Of a stretch of DNA of 64,000 nucleotides, positions 11,501-38,000 are shown in pieces. The stretch comes from Lichenostomus cassidix (Eukaryota > Chordata > Aves > Passeriformes > Meliphagidae). Both the position numbers and the translations under genes were made by a program. Under the pieces are notes generated by a model, which was not told the DNA's origin, made no database searches, and saw nothing but the letters and a program-made list of their open reading frames with translations. Location: NCBI GenBank assembly GCA_008360975.2, contig CM039194.1, positions 12,076,426 through 12,140,425 on the forward strand, in the 5' to 3' direction. Each line of letters starts with the position of its first letter. The stretch's first letter is position 1.

Positions 11501-14500
11501 TTTGTTTTTGAAACAGGGGAAAAAAACCAGGCCATGCTTTGAGACGTCACCAGTGACAAACCCCCTGGTAGAGGTGGGGCCTTGCACGCACCCCGCTGCA
11601 TGGTCCCCCTGTTTTGGGGGTCCCCCTCAGGTCTCAGAGAGGAGCCCAGCCCCAGACCACTCCCCAGGGCTGGCAGGGGCCACTGCACCATGCTGGGGTG
11701 TGGGATAATCCCTGTGTGCTCTGCTTGCTGCCACTCCAACCCCCAGGGACTTGTGCACACTTTTATCTGGCACGGGGACACAAAGTGCTCCCACACTTGC
11801 AGGCAGTGGATTCAGTTTTATTTCAGCAGGACAAGTTTTACCTCAGGCCCAGTGGCTCTTGCTGGTTTTGGGATCTGAGGACCCTCCCAGAACATGGCAG
11901 ACTCCCTCACAACATGCCACAAAGGCAATTCAACCTGAGGCAGCTCCCAGGTGAGAAAATGCTCGTGAAGATGCCAAATTATTTTGTGTTAACCAAAAAT
12001 GTGATCCCTGGTGCAGAGCGGCTGCACAGGATCACCACCAAGACCCATGCCAGTTTCACCACCCTCCCTAGCAGGGGGGCATGTTGGAGTTCAGCATGCA
12101 GACCCCTCCTGGCTCCCAGCTGGGCAGGGGGACACGTGGGGACTGTGATTCCCTCCTCTCCCAGTACCTCCAAGCCTGGGCTCACAGTGACCCTGCCACC
12201 ATCAGGCAGCCCCAGAACTCAAGCACAGACTCTTCCTCCCCTAGAGCCCATCCCACCCACCCATCCTACCTTGCTGGTGGGGAGGCTGTTGGCAGCTGCT
12301 TTATAATTGACAAGCTGGCAGGTACCTTGAAGCAGTATTTAGGCAGTTAGCTAATTAGCAGTGTTAGCAATTAGTAAATTAGACACTTTGTTAACCTGCC
12401 ACTGGACCATGGCTCTTCCAAAACAAGTGGGAGGAAAGGCTTGGAGCAAACCAAGTCAGCAGGATTAGCAGGTCTAGTCAGACAAGGGTGCCCCTTGCTC
12501 TCTGCTCTGTCTCTGGATAATCTCACTCTGCAGCAGAAGTTCAGGGCTCCTCACAGCAGCTCAGGGTGGGAAGTGACAACCACCACCTGACAGCACTGGG
12601 AAGGAAGCACAGGGGAGGAAGGTCCAACTGGGGGGCTCTGCCAGCTGCCCCAGCTGCAGCCCCAACAGCAGGGAGGTGACAGGGACACCACAATGAAACG
12701 TGGGCAGAAAGAGAAGGGCTGTTCCAAAATGTCTGCACAGAGGTGGCTGTTGAATCTGCCCCTGCAATGCCCTGAAAGCCTCCACCAGCTAGAGGGGAAG
12801 GGGCTTCTCCAAAGGGGGCAGCTAGAGAGGTATCAGCAAGACAAGGTCCGGGGGCCAAGAGATGAGAGCACGGCTGACTGTGCTGGAGATGACTAAGAGT
12901 CATGGGAACGTGGAGAAGAGAGCTCTTGGTTTTGGCCAGAGGGGTGGCTGGAGAGCGTCAGGGAGTCCAGAGAGAAGGAAAGGCAGCTTTTGGCCAAAGA
13001 ACGTTTCCCCTCAGCAGTTTTTCCTGGCAGGGTGCAGGGAAGAAGAACATGAATTAGAGGCAGCATGGTGCTCTGGGGGGCTCCTGCCCAGAGCTGGGGG
13101 GCTGTCAAGCAGCTGGGCCACAGGAGATGTCTGCTTGATTATTCTTTCCTCCTTTTGAGCCAAAGGGGCTTTTTAAAGGATGTTTGTTTCCCTCCTTCTT
13201 CTCTTTAAGTATTTTTTTGGGGTTTTTTCCAGGAACAAATGCCAGCTCAGAGAGAACTGACTCACCAATGTGAATAAGTATTAAACCAGACAGGTTTAAT
13301 AGAGAGAAGGGAAACAATCTCTCAGTCCTCCTTCTCTTTGAGGGGGCCCCTTGCAGAGCATCTGTGATGGCAGGGATCCCCAGGTGGTAGCCTGGACACA
13401 TGGGTCTCCAACCTGGACTGGGCACACCTGGGGATGCTCATTGGTACAAGCTTGGGGTCCCTCCCTCTTTCGTGTCCCTTTCTTCCTGCCTGCAGGCTGC
13501 ACCCCAAATCTTGTGTGTGCAAGCAGCAGCTCAGCCACAGGAATGCCCAGGCAGCTCTGGGCACAGGGCAGGGATGCTCTCAGAGGAGCTGCAGCCTTAC
13601 TTTGAACCACTTGAAGCCCAGGGATGTCTGTGGAGGCCCTGATGGTCTTCCTGCTCATTTCCAGCCCCATGAGACCTCTCCAGTGCATCCTGACATGCAG
13701 AAGGTCTGCTAGGCAGGGATCAGGCAGTGGGAGCCTGCAGGGTTCAGGGCTGAGGTCTATCAATTTCCCCGTCTCTGCTTCCCCCCAAGCCTTTGATGCA
13801 GCCTCCCTTGAGAAAAGGGGATTTTTTTCTCCCTGCTGATTCAGCTCTTGGAGAAAAATGCCCAGATTGAGCTGTGCCAGGTGACTCAGAGCATATCTGG
13901 GGAGAATCAGCCTGAGCTGGTCAGGGAGACTGCAAACCTCCATTCTGGAAAAATGAAGAAAGGCAGGAACCCAGGACAGGCTGTGCTGGAAAGGGGAGTC
14001 TTGCTGGAACTTGGACCTGCCTGCTGCTGCAGTCTGTGCCTTGGACCTCTGGGTACACAGGGAGTTTCCAGGAGCTGAGGGAGGCAGGGCTGTTGCCAGT
14101 GGGGGCTGCATCATGAATCCAAAAAGCAGGGTCAACACTGCTATGTTGGAACCTCAGTCCAAGACCCCTCTTTGCAGCAACCCCAGGCTTTCCAAGCACG
14201 TGGCTCAGAGCAGATGCAAACATCTCTGCTCTGCAGCTTGGGGTGGCTTTTGGAGGAGCAGTTAAATTTGAGCGAGAGAGAGGAGAAAACTTGGATCTAG
14301 ACTCAGGAGGTTCCTGTCTCTCACAGGGCTGGGGCACCTCAGTGCCTCTGGAAGGGTGACTGGGAAAGATGAGGGGAGCAGAGGGACATATGGATCTGAG
14401 GGAGTGGTGGTGTGGGGAGCTGGGATTTTGGCATGGTGTCTTTTAAGGGTGTCAGCAAATTCCTCATCCTAGAGGGGAGGGAGGAGAGCTGGACATGGGG

Positions 14501-15055
14501 AGCCCTGTGTGTTGCAGTGTGGCTCCTGCTGGTGCCCTGCCCTATTGCCACCTCCAGGCTCTCCCACTGCCCTGAGCTATTAACTATGTGGGAGAATCAG
14601 TGCTGTGGTATCTGCCATCTCCTTCAGCCCAGCTACTGCTCAGTTTGTCATTTCTCCTGCATCCCCACCCTGATCCAAGCACAGACCCAGAAATTCTCCA
14701 AGGAGTCAAATCCTTAGCTGGGACTGCTGGCCCAAACCCCAGGCAGTGGGGATATACATGGGAACAATTCCTGGTGTCCTTCCCTCTCCCCACCTGCCAC
14801 ACGACCCACAAGCTGCACAGTTACCAGAGAGATGGAGCAGATCCTGTCCCTTTTCCTTACCCTGTTTGTGGGCTAAGCTGCTCCTTGCAGTGCTTCTCCC
14901 TGCCCGGCTCCCAGCTTGGCTTTCCCTAAGCACTGGGGTCATGCACAGAGTATTAACATGCTTAGCCTTCACCCACCACAGGGTTAAGCTGTATTTCCAG
15001 CCCCATCTGAGTGGGAACAACCAAAAGCAGGCAAATAAAGGAAGAGATGCAACTT
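11501..15055. other. Spacer between CSF1R promoter and PDGFRB 3' end
   Basis: About 3.6 kb without a recognisable gene. In mammals the two genes are separated by less than about 1 kb, so this spacer is expanded. It holds several frames open by chance (a 280-codon minus frame at 13296-14138 and a 230-codon plus frame at 11614-12306) with no domain, signal or splice support. An AT-rich patch at 12340-12386 contains repeated ATTAG cores. Confidence 0.6.
12340..12386. other. Cluster of homeodomain-type ATTAG cores
   Basis: Three ATTAG words within about 35 bp, two preceded by AATT, in an AT-rich patch about 0.9 kb upstream of the CSF1R start. This could be a small diverged tandem duplication or a homeodomain-bound element. 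Nothing further supports a function. Confidence 0.3.
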
Positions 15056-15074
15056 TTGCAAAATGAAAAACACC

Positions 15075-15080
15075 TTTATT
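15075..15080 (-). terminator. PDGFRB: Probable PDGFRB polyadenylation signal (AATAAA)
   Basis: On the minus strand an AT-rich run ends AAAAATAAAGGTGTTTTTC, with the hexamer at 15080-15075 and a T-rich segment just after it. It is the last good signal before the CSF1R spacer and closes an AU-rich, UTR-like block (15060-15200). Other hexamers (AATAAA near 16112-16107 and 17524-17519, ATTAAA near 17348 and 17990) could be used instead, so the true end is uncertain. Confidence 0.5.
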
Positions 15081-17539
15081 TTTAAACTCTTTCTTTAAAA
15101 ATGTATTTGTAAAAGTTTACAGCATAAAAATAATATCTCATGGCTATAAATGTGACATAGTACAAATCCTACAAATACAACTGTAAACCTAGAAAAATGT
15201 TAACTCTTTGGTACCTTAGTCTGAACTCTGTTTTTTCCTTTGCCCTCATGTAGATTTTGACAGAGAGCATGGAGACAGGTGCTGCTTCTGCTGTTCAGAA
15301 AGGCTGCAGAGGAACAGCATGATGCCAGCAAGCCAGCACAGCAGGATGGGGAGAGGGCACACTTTGGGCAAGATTTGCAGTTCTGGTGCAATCAATCCAT
15401 GAAGGAGGAAAGAATAGGAAAGATGGGACACTGCAGACCTCCCAGCACAAACTGGCTTCCCTGCCTCCTCCCACCCCAAGCAAGAGCAATCTCTCCAGAG
15501 TGCTGTTGAAGCAGCTCCCCTGCCTTTGCCAAAGCTGACTGGATCCATCTGGGCATTTCCCAGAGACCTTGGGTCTCTGGTTGAAACATGGGAACTACAC
15601 TGGGAGCCCAGAAATCCATGTGCTGGCCCATGAAGTCTTATTATTAGCAATATCTGGCCTGCTTTGGGCAAGTCCTGCAGATGACAAGGTGCCTCCCCTG
15701 TTACAGTCAGCACTGGCCATTCAGCCTTTGGGCAGGGCTGGGATTTGGGCAGGAGGGACCTTTGTGCCCCAGAGCTGCCCAGTGCTCAGGGAGGACCTGC
15801 AGCTGCCCTGGCTGCTCTCTGCCTGGGCAAACACCTGAGGCAAAGGATGCCAAAAGGTTGCTGAGGGCCACCAAAGGGCAACCTTTGTGTTCTCCAGGTG
15901 GGAGCACAGCCAGGCTGCATCCCAGCTCCCTGGTCATCCTGGGACCTGAGCTAGGCACTAAGCCCAACCAAGGCTCTTCCTGGCACCCAAAAATTGGAAT
16001 AGGAGGTTTGCCTCCTTAGCACTCTGTGAAATCCCCTTCTACACATCTGTCAGCTTTGCACAGATCTTGAGCTTCTCCAAAGGCAAACCCTAACTGCCCA
16101 GCACCCTTTATTTGTGGTGTTGTCTCTCTCCCAGCCCAGAGCCCTGACTGGGAAGAAAGACAAGAGCTGCTTCTCCCTTCTGGCTGACTTCCCCTGGCTG
16201 CACATCTGCACTGCACTTCTGCCCCCCATCCCCGTGGCACCCTGTCCCAGTCCCCTTGGCAGTGAACAGAGACAATTTAGTTACAAGTAAAGTCCGCTGT
16301 GCTCTAGATTTCTTAACACAACACAAACAAACACTAAACGTGACACTCGCGCTTAAAAAATAACACTCTCAAACCGAGAAGGACAAAAGGATTAAAAACC
16401 TGTGCACACATCAGTCTGAGAAACACCTTAAATGTGGAAAGAGACACCAGAGTGCTGCATTAGTTTCTGGGATACATGTATGAAATAGTGACTGGCAGTA
16501 GGATTATGCATATACTGGTTCTGATAACAATGTAACGGCTGTAGAGTAAAATATAATCTACAAATAAAAATATATTGCACTAGAGATGGGCCCAAGCTGT
16601 GGCATGTGTTCCTTCATGGCGGGGCTCAGTTTGGGTCCACCTCTAAACACAAAAACACACTCAAACAAAAATACTGATCATGAAAACAGAAGACCTGGAG
16701 GGACCAGTTTCCTTCAGAGTCCCACCGGAGAAATTATGGCCGTAAAACTGATGGGCCCAGAACAGCCAAACATTTCTCCTGGCTCTCACCTGCCAGGCTG
16801 TGCAGGGACTGGAATGCTGGCAGCAGAGAGTGAGGGAGTGTGGGGCTGAATCTGTAATTCCCAGCTCTGCCAAGCCCTCTTTTTGAGGGATGCTTAGCAA
16901 AACATGTTGGCTTTGCCCGGCTGCCAGCTTGTCCCTGGCTGAGAAGGTCTGGTCACTGCAACTTGCTAAAGGTGCTGTGAAAGGTTGAGTAAGGACAGGA
17001 AAATACCACAAAGTGCAAGACTCAGCCCTTGAAATCACAGGGACAAGGGCAAGTGTTTGGTCATATACTTCTGGAGGGGAGAATGGTACCATTTTGCAAG
17101 GAGTCTGGCGTACCTACTTTAAGAAGGAAGAGGGAGGTGGGGTTAGCATCCCATCAGCAGCCAGAACAGGTTTTGATGCAGAGAATAATTGCAGTAAATC
17201 TACTAAATGGGACAAAATGCAATAGGCATCCAAATGTAGCTAATGCCCAGCCAATAGGACAGGACACTTGAGCTCCCCCAGTATGGAGAAGATCTCCCCT
17301 TTCAGGATTGTGGAAACTATTTGATAGTGGGAAATTAGTAATTTAATTAGCAATTAAATCTGTACAAGATGAAGTTTAGAACTGGATTTTAAAAGTAAAC
17401 AAGCAAATGACCAAATGGAAAGTGAGAAGGTGTTAACTGATGGGGAAATCTTTGGGCTGGATGGAGGTAGTAAAAGTAGTTCTCTCAGATTGCTCTTGTT
17501 GCTGGAATTATCTAATATTTTTATTAGTCAGTCCAGCCC

Positions 17540-18020
17540 AAAAATAACAGTTTGTTAATGAAATATGCTGATGACCCAATGTCTGGAACAGCAGGGAGTA
17601 TCTTGGTAGAAATGTTGGAAGTGTAGAAAGACGTAGGTGCCTGGATTGGTCAGAGGATGACTCCACACTGTCCGTATGTTGTGGCTGGGAAAAGGCCAAT
17701 ATTATCCAAAGCTACACCAGGCAAGACCAGCACAGACCAGAACTATTAATGCCCTGTGTGAGGTCTAGATTTGACCTCAGCTGGAGTACTGGTCACCCTT
17801 GATAGAGAAGGATGAATTGAAAATGGAGCTGGTGCAGACAAGGGCTATAAGGATGATCTGGTGTGCCATACTAAGGGCTCAAGTCGCAGTGACACAGATC
17901 CTACCAAGCACCTTACATGTTAGAAAAATCAAGCGGTCTGACCCAAAGCATCTCATAAATTACTGCTTCTCTGCAGTGAGAATCATTTAATGAACTGTGG
18001 CAATAGAAGATGGCTCCTTC
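17540..18020 (+). mobile_element. Old, diverged CR1/L3-type LINE fragment (end of the reverse transcriptase ORF)
   Basis: Plus-strand text such as ATGAAATATGCTGATGAC, GATTGGTCAGAGGATGAC, GGCTGGGAAAAGGCCAAT, GAGAAGGATGAATTG and GGTGCAGACAAGGGCTATAA follows the familiar 3' part of the ORF2 of ancient CR1-like LINEs in order. Frameshifts and stops are frequent, so it is dead and much older than the CR1 at 4.8 kb. It sits in the putative PDGFRB 3' UTR. The ends are approximate. Confidence 0.75.
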
Positions 18021-20065
18021 ATTACAAGCAGGAGGAACAGAGGATGGAAAAACAGTTGTCATTCACAGTGTGTTTCCTATGGATGGTGGGGAATCTGACC
18101 ACATAGGCTGAAAATACACTCTGCTGGCTGCCAATAAAAGTGCTATTTCTTATGTTCACATTTTACCAAGGACATCAGCCCACAAAACACCTTCTCCTCC
18201 TTTAGCTGCATAAATGGCAGCACTGGAATGGTAGAAAATTTAAAACAGAAGCTGTTTTGCTGGGGATTTCTGGCAGAAGTTTCATATTCGGAAAAAATAA
18301 TAAACTCTCAGTGGCTCTGAGGTGGTGGAAGCCAAGCAAGATGCTGACTGAATTTCTGATTCTGTAAACCTGCCTGTGCAGTTCCTGCAGGATGCACAGA
18401 GAGATGTGCGTGAGTAGGGCGATGAAGAGGTTAATGGGAGTGGGGGACATGCAGTGAACAGAGCTCTGTGTGAAGTGAAACTCCTTTCAGAGAAAAACCT
18501 GCTGTCTTCTGTGGTGTCAGACTGTGATTTTGGGGGTCCAGCTTCCATCTTGGCAGAGGTGGGGCTCACAACTGATTTCAAAAGCCTGGTGTTCCTCCTG
18601 CTTTGAGCCTGCCTGTTCAAGTGCTAGCTGAGAGCACAAGAAGCCCCAAGCCTGCTTGTGGGAAGTGGGGAAGAAGGTGAGAAGCAGGAGGAAGGTCTTG
18701 GCCCTTTTAGTGTTCAAAACACTTTCCAAGAGAGAGGAAGCCTCCCCAATTCCTCTTGCCCTGCTGGATTCCCTGTGATACTTCACAGCCCTGGCAGGCA
18801 GCAAGTGGCTCTGCCTGACCCCAGAAAGTGGCAAGACATGAGATACAGCTCAGCTGTGACCAAGGAGCTTCCCAGCCTCTCTCCCTCCCTTCCTTTGGAG
18901 ATACTGGGTTGGTGTTCTGGCATCCTTATTTCTGCCCATAATCCTGCTGTGACTCAGGAGGGAACAGTGAACCCTCCCATCCTGAGAAAGGGTGTTTGAG
19001 TGAACAGTTTATCAAAGGTGAGCCTTTGCTTCCCAAAGATAAGGCACAAGGATTCTGCAGCTGGCACGGTTATATGATTTCCCAGCAGGTGAGCTGGGTG
19101 TAGTGGCAGTAGATGAATGAATAACCATATTGCTTCCTTATACTGGCCCTGGCTAGTGGATTAATATATTTGTTCCCTTTAAATCTTCAATGGATAATAA
19201 TTAGCTTAGTGTCCACACAAACAACACGAAAACAGCGACTGCCCTCTTTGCTTCTATAACCAAGTCATTATGAGAGCATTTGGAGCTCCTGGCATGCCCC
19301 TGGGGCTCCTGGTGCCATGCTGGGCACAAAAGGATGTGACAGTCTCTAGGTGGGTGCAGAGCTGTGCCCCAGAGCTGTGGATACCTGTAGTGTTAGTGAT
19401 GCTCTATCCACCATAGAAGAGCTGTCAAGAGAGGAAAATGGTAATTCCGTACCTCCCAGACACTGGCTGGTCTCTTCAGGACTTGACTGTGCTTGGAGAA
19501 GAATCCAACATACTCCTGACCTCCAGCAGCTGAAGGTTGGTGTTGCAGGTTCTCTACACCCCAGCAATGGGCTCCAGGTGGATTATCCATCCCAGTGGCA
19601 TTTCACAGAACCATGGTGTGGCTGGTGCTGAGACCATCAGAGAAGTGCTGGTGCAGAGGAGATGAAACTCCTTGCCATGGAGGAGGAAGAGGCTGGAGTA
19701 TCATCTTAGCAATGCAAAAAGTGGCATCTCATGGAGATCCAACCCATGTCTTCCACTTGGAAAGATGTTGGTCAGTGAGATGTCTCCCTCCTGCAGTGGT
19801 GTGATCACTGAGGAGGATGTGGCAGTGATCTAGAGGGTTTCTGGCACTCTTTATAAAGAGCCACCACTTTGTAAGGGGGAAGGGGATGGCAATGGGGAAA
19901 AGTCTTCAATTCCCCACCCAGCACTGGGAGACAGGAGGGAAGGAGGAATGCTGGGACAGGAGGGGATGTCCTGATGTACAAGCACAAGCATGTATCTCTG
20001 TGACATCTGGGTCAGCCCCTCAGCTGGCCTCTCCACAAGGAGATGCAAAGTCAGCCCAGCTCTGA

Positions 20066-33492
<13,427 letters not shown>

Positions 33493-35029
33493 GGTGAGCT
33501 CCAGGCTCGGTGTCTGAATCCTGCCAAGAGCAAAGTGGGATGAGCACAGGACTCAGCAGAGGAGGGAACCCTCAGTCACCCCAGGCGGGGGTCCCTGACC
33601 CCCACCCAAGCCTTGGCCCCTCTTCTCCACCTCAGAAACCTTCCATCCCTCCCCAGTTTTCAGCCTTTCCCTCCTGGGGGTGTGGTGGTTCCCCCTCCCA
33701 CTGGATCTGCACAAGGAGCAGTTTCTAAGGCATCTCCCACTGGTAAACAGGGATTTTGCTGGAGGCCCCAGCAGTTGTGTCAACTTTTGCTCATCTCTGC
33801 TGGAAATGCCTCTCCCCCCTCGGCAGAGCCCTGCCTTCCTCCCTCCCTCTGCTTTACCACTTGCCTTTTTTCCCTTAGTTTTTCTTCCTTCAGTCACAGT
33901 GAGATAAAACTTGCTAGAAAACAGATCCCCCTCCAACCCTCCCACATTGTTTGCTCCTTCCAATGAAATAAAAGAAGCCTTGTCATGGCACTTGGTTGCT
34001 GGCTGGGGTTAAACCACAACAAGCCTGAATAAACCCCCCACAAAAATTAGTTTCTTGTATTTAACTTTCAAATACATATATTTAAGATAATATCTCAGAG
34101 GTTTTTTAGTTTAAAATCCTTCTAATCAACATTTCTCAAGAATTTTTTTCCACAGAGCCTTTTCAGCCCTCCCTGGTGCAAATGAAGTGCCCAAAATGAT
34201 GAGACCAGAGCTCCCTAAGAGCAGGGGTCTGTCTCCTGTGTGTTGGGGTGATGGGTACCCTTCCCCATTGTGCCTGCAGGGATGGGAATGAGTATTTCTG
34301 AAAACCAAAATGCACACCCTGACAAGGGGAAGAGTAAGGGGAAAGGCTTTCTCTGTGCCTGGGCAAAGCTGGGGGGAAATGAGTTCACTGGGGAACTTGG
34401 GGATGCTCCTGCATGGAGCTGAACTCCATGGCTCAGCCATGCAACCCCAGGCTGAGCTCCTGCCCTGCTGCTGGGCCACCTCCCAAGGCAGACCCCCGAG
34501 GAGAAGCCCCCTGTGATGCCAGCAGTGCTCTGGGGAGCTCTTGCCAGGCTTGAGGAGGGCTAGTGGCACTCTGGACTTGCTGACCTGGCCCCAGGCACCG
34601 TCTCTTACTGAGCTCTCTGCTGCCTCTTGGCCCTGGAAAGGCCTCTCGGTCTGCTTGATGTTAAGGAGGAAATGGTTTTTAAATGACGTGCGCTTGTCAG
34701 ATGTTTTTATTATTCTCTTGCTTTGGCTCCACAAAAGTCTGATCTACCACAAATCCTTCCAGGTCTCCAGCTTATTCAGCAGCGTCCCTCTTTCTCCTCC
34801 AGAAAAACCCTCTATGACTCTTTCTCTATCTGCGTTTGCCAGAGGGGATAAGAGCACTTAGGGCAAGAGCTGGGGGTGGGTAGGATGAAAGGACCGAGGT
34901 GAAATTCAGGCTGTAAATGAATGTGACCTCCCTGCACCCACCCTCGGAGAGCACCGAGCTGCAGGAGAGAGGAGGAGGATGGCCAATCTAATCTCTGCCC
35001 CCTCAAGGCATTGCCATGAGAACAATTAC

Positions 35030-35065
35030 CTTTGTTTCCCCATTCTCCTTTGTTTCCCCATTCTC
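35030..35065 (+). repeat. Two perfect tandem copies of an 18-bp unit
   Basis: The unit CTTTGTTTCCCCATTCTC occurs at 35030-35047 and 35048-35065, followed by a partial CTTT. A simple local duplication in PDGFRB intron 1. Confidence 0.95.
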
Positions 35066-38000
35066 CTTTACAAAGGTGTGTGATTCATCCATTATTCAAT
35101 GTTCAAGGTTGTAAGGACAGCTGGGATCCTCTCTGTTCACCCCTTCCTGCCTGCATGAACAAGCTAGGGTGTATTCACCACCACACCACCTGCCTGTAAG
35201 CTGCTAAAATCTTCCCAAGCTCATGTCCAGCTTTTATCTGCCTGTCCAGCTTCACGACTGTCAGTCCTGCTGCAGGCAAGACCTTGGCTTCCTGTCCCCA
35301 CTCACACAGGTCCCTCACTCCACCAGTGGTCTCTGCAGGACCACTAATGGGCAAACTCTTGCCCTGCAGGACCAGGGGGCTGGGCACGGGTGTGTGTGGA
35401 TCCTGGGCTAGCAGGGGTGTTGCTCCAGCGAGCAGTGAGAGCCCCACAGCCTCCGCCTGCCGCCTCTGGCCGCCTCTGCTGTGTTCATAGCTGGTTTTAA
35501 TAAAGCTGCTGGTTTTGCAGAAAGGCATTTCTCTTGGAGAAGCTTCCCAAGCAGAGTGGGAGGGTGGCAACGTCTCACAGAGTGGTGACCTCTCCCTTGT
35601 TTGTCTGCTCTGGCCAGGGCGAGAGGCATGCCCAGAGAGGCTGAGCTCTGCCCATCAAGGCTTTCTGTCCCTGTCACGGGGACACGTGTGCTTGCACATG
35701 TGGGTGCACACAGGCATTTCACAATGGATGCAAATGCCCCCAGCTCACTGCCAGCCTTGAGAGCACTTGTTTCTCTCCTCAATCCCAGTTTTTGTTCTCA
35801 GCAGGGACTGTAAGTGCCTCCAAGAGTGCCAGACAAGGAGGAGCAACCCCACTCAGTGGTCCAAAAGCAGGCACCCAGATATTATCCCACCCAGGGACCC
35901 AAACACAGGCTCCTACATGATGCTCAGCTGCCTTGGGTGGTCTCCTCCCACCCCTATGTATCAGCAGGATGCCACAGACCACTCAGACTCCTATATCCTA
36001 TAGGCCAGGCCCTGAGTATTTTCAAGCAAAGGGGCACTTTGCCTTCACCCATCCAGGCACAGTCATGGAGGCCAGGGAGCTCCTGCAGCAATGCCACATC
36101 CAGCACTCTTCCCTCAGCCCTGCAGCTCTGTGGCAGCCTCCCACCTTGCAGCCACCAAAGTGCTGTCCTGACTCTCCATCCCCATGTTATACCCCTCACC
36201 ATCCTTCCCTCCCCACCAGCACTGGTACAGACCTTCTCTCTGCCCCTCTCCAGCTCTGCAATGTGAAGGCAAACTGGTCCTGGCAAGGCAGGGAAAGGAG
36301 CTTTTCTCTTGAGCTGCACTGTTTATTATTCTAAAGGAGGAATTTGGCTGGGAGAGGAGACAGGAGGTCGGCTGGCTCGCAGGGCAGCCGCGCTGGCTGG
36401 GTGACACAGCCCCACACCACATTCAGCCCCACATGCCTGTGGGGTGGCTGTGCTCCCCAGGGGCTCAGGTCTGGGGGGGCTCAGGTCCCAGGGGCCACAC
36501 TGGGGCTTGGCCAAGTGCCATGGGGGTGGCTGGTCCCCGACAGTTGGCACAAGCCTGCTCACCCCCACGCTGTGCCCAGCAAGGCCAGAGCTGGACACTG
36601 CTGGACTGAGTGTCTGTGGGGGTTTGGAGTCCAAACAAGAGAGATACAGGCAACTGCCCCTGACTGGTGACACAGACACTGTCTGTCCTTATCTCCCCTC
36701 TGCAATCACACCAGCCTGGCCAGGCAGAGAGTGGAATTTGCAGCAGAAATGAGGAGAGCTGAGCCAACCCTGGGGCTGCTGGCTTTCCCAACTGGCAAAG
36801 CAAAGTGTCCCATGGCTGGCTGTGGTCAGGCACCGCTCAAACATGTTCCAGCATCCCTAACCTTGTGCTCTTGCAGGCGTTTCTGGGGTGATGGAATAAA
36901 TGGAGTCACCCCAACATCCCAAAACAGCTGCAGCACTGAGCACAGGGCTCTGCTGGCCTGTGATCCCACAGACAGCACACAGGCAAGAGGGCCAGAGCAG
37001 AGGTCAAACAGCACGGCCAGGGCCATGGCTGCGCCAGGACCAGGATTCAAGTCTCATGATTCCCCATCTCATGACTGCACAGCTCTTCCAGAGCAGCCCG
37101 CTCCCATTTCTCCTGCATCCCAAATCTGATGACAGCTGAACTTTCTCCTCCGCCTCCTCTCCCACTCCCTCGCTTGAGCAGACAGGGGCTGATGCCTCTG
37201 TGGCTGATGAACTTGGACAGGAATTTCTGCAGCAGGAGCAGGGCAACGCCCAGGGTTTTGGACACAAGAGCTGTGTCCAGCCTCTGCTGGGGATGGTCCC
37301 ATCTTTATTTAGGGAGCCACCTCTACTACTCCTTGCACCTCAGAGTGCCTTGCTAAGCAGCTCAAGCATCACCAAACCTTACTGATTTATTAACATTCCC
37401 CCGCTCCAGACCTCTCTCTTATTTAAGAATGCTAGTAAGCCTAAGATTCCTTTGCTAATGCCCAAAATATGCTGTGTGGGTTCAGTCTTGACTATTCTTG
37501 GGTAACAAGGAAAGAATTTCTTCTGACTTTGTTCTGTGTGCCCTGCCACACCTCTGAGCCTCCTTTCCTCTGTGCTGGCTCCCAGCATGTGTATGGCACA
37601 GCGATGCATGGCACTGCCTGTCCCCAAGCATGGGTCATGTAGGACAGGGCCCTTTCCAGCCCTGTAAATGTATTAAACCATGGAGGAGAATGGGTTGGGG
37701 ACTGCAAGGATGTCCTTCCAGGATGCCCTCCTCTCCTGCACACCACATTTCTTGCCTCTCCACAGCCAGTGCCCTGTGCAGAACAAGTGTGTGTGGTGGG
37801 GGTCCCACAAGCACCCCTAGAGCTGTGAGAGCTGAGAATCAGCTTGCAGAGCTGGCGCATGGGGAATAGGATGGCTCAGAATGCTGGGGAGCAGGAAAGC
37901 AGCCAACAGCTGCCCTGAGAGCCACCTTGGCAGGAGCTCTGGTCCCTACAGGTCATTAGTCACCGGTAAGAGGATGCGTTGTTTGCTGGAAATCAGGGCG

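Larger units (their letters stand above)
15056..20065 (-). other. PDGFRB: Putative PDGFRB 3' UTR
   Basis: Region from the PDGFRB stop to the AATAAA at 15080. It would be about 5 kb, longer than the roughly 2 kb of mammalian PDGFRB. Support comes from UTR-like AU-rich blocks on the minus strand at 16260-16590 and 15060-15200 and the absence of any other gene. An old LINE (17540-18020) lies inside it in antisense orientation. An earlier stop of the transcript is possible. Confidence 0.4.

Noticed and set aside
11614..12306. 230-codon plus-strand frame upstream of CSF1R
   Set aside because: No domain, no signal peptide, and no splice or promoter support.
13296..14138. 280-codon open frame on the minus strand in the PDGFRB-CSF1R spacer
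   Set aside because: Length is striking, but the translation has no recognisable domain, and there is no splice or promoter support. GC-rich non-coding DNA often yields such frames. Conservation of the frame in another bird would be needed.
33950..34030. GGTTGCTGGCTGGGGTTAAA-type sequence resembling ends of some avian LTR-like repeats
   Set aside because: The resemblance is only to a remembered short phrase; no partner LTR, target duplication or internal region is visible.
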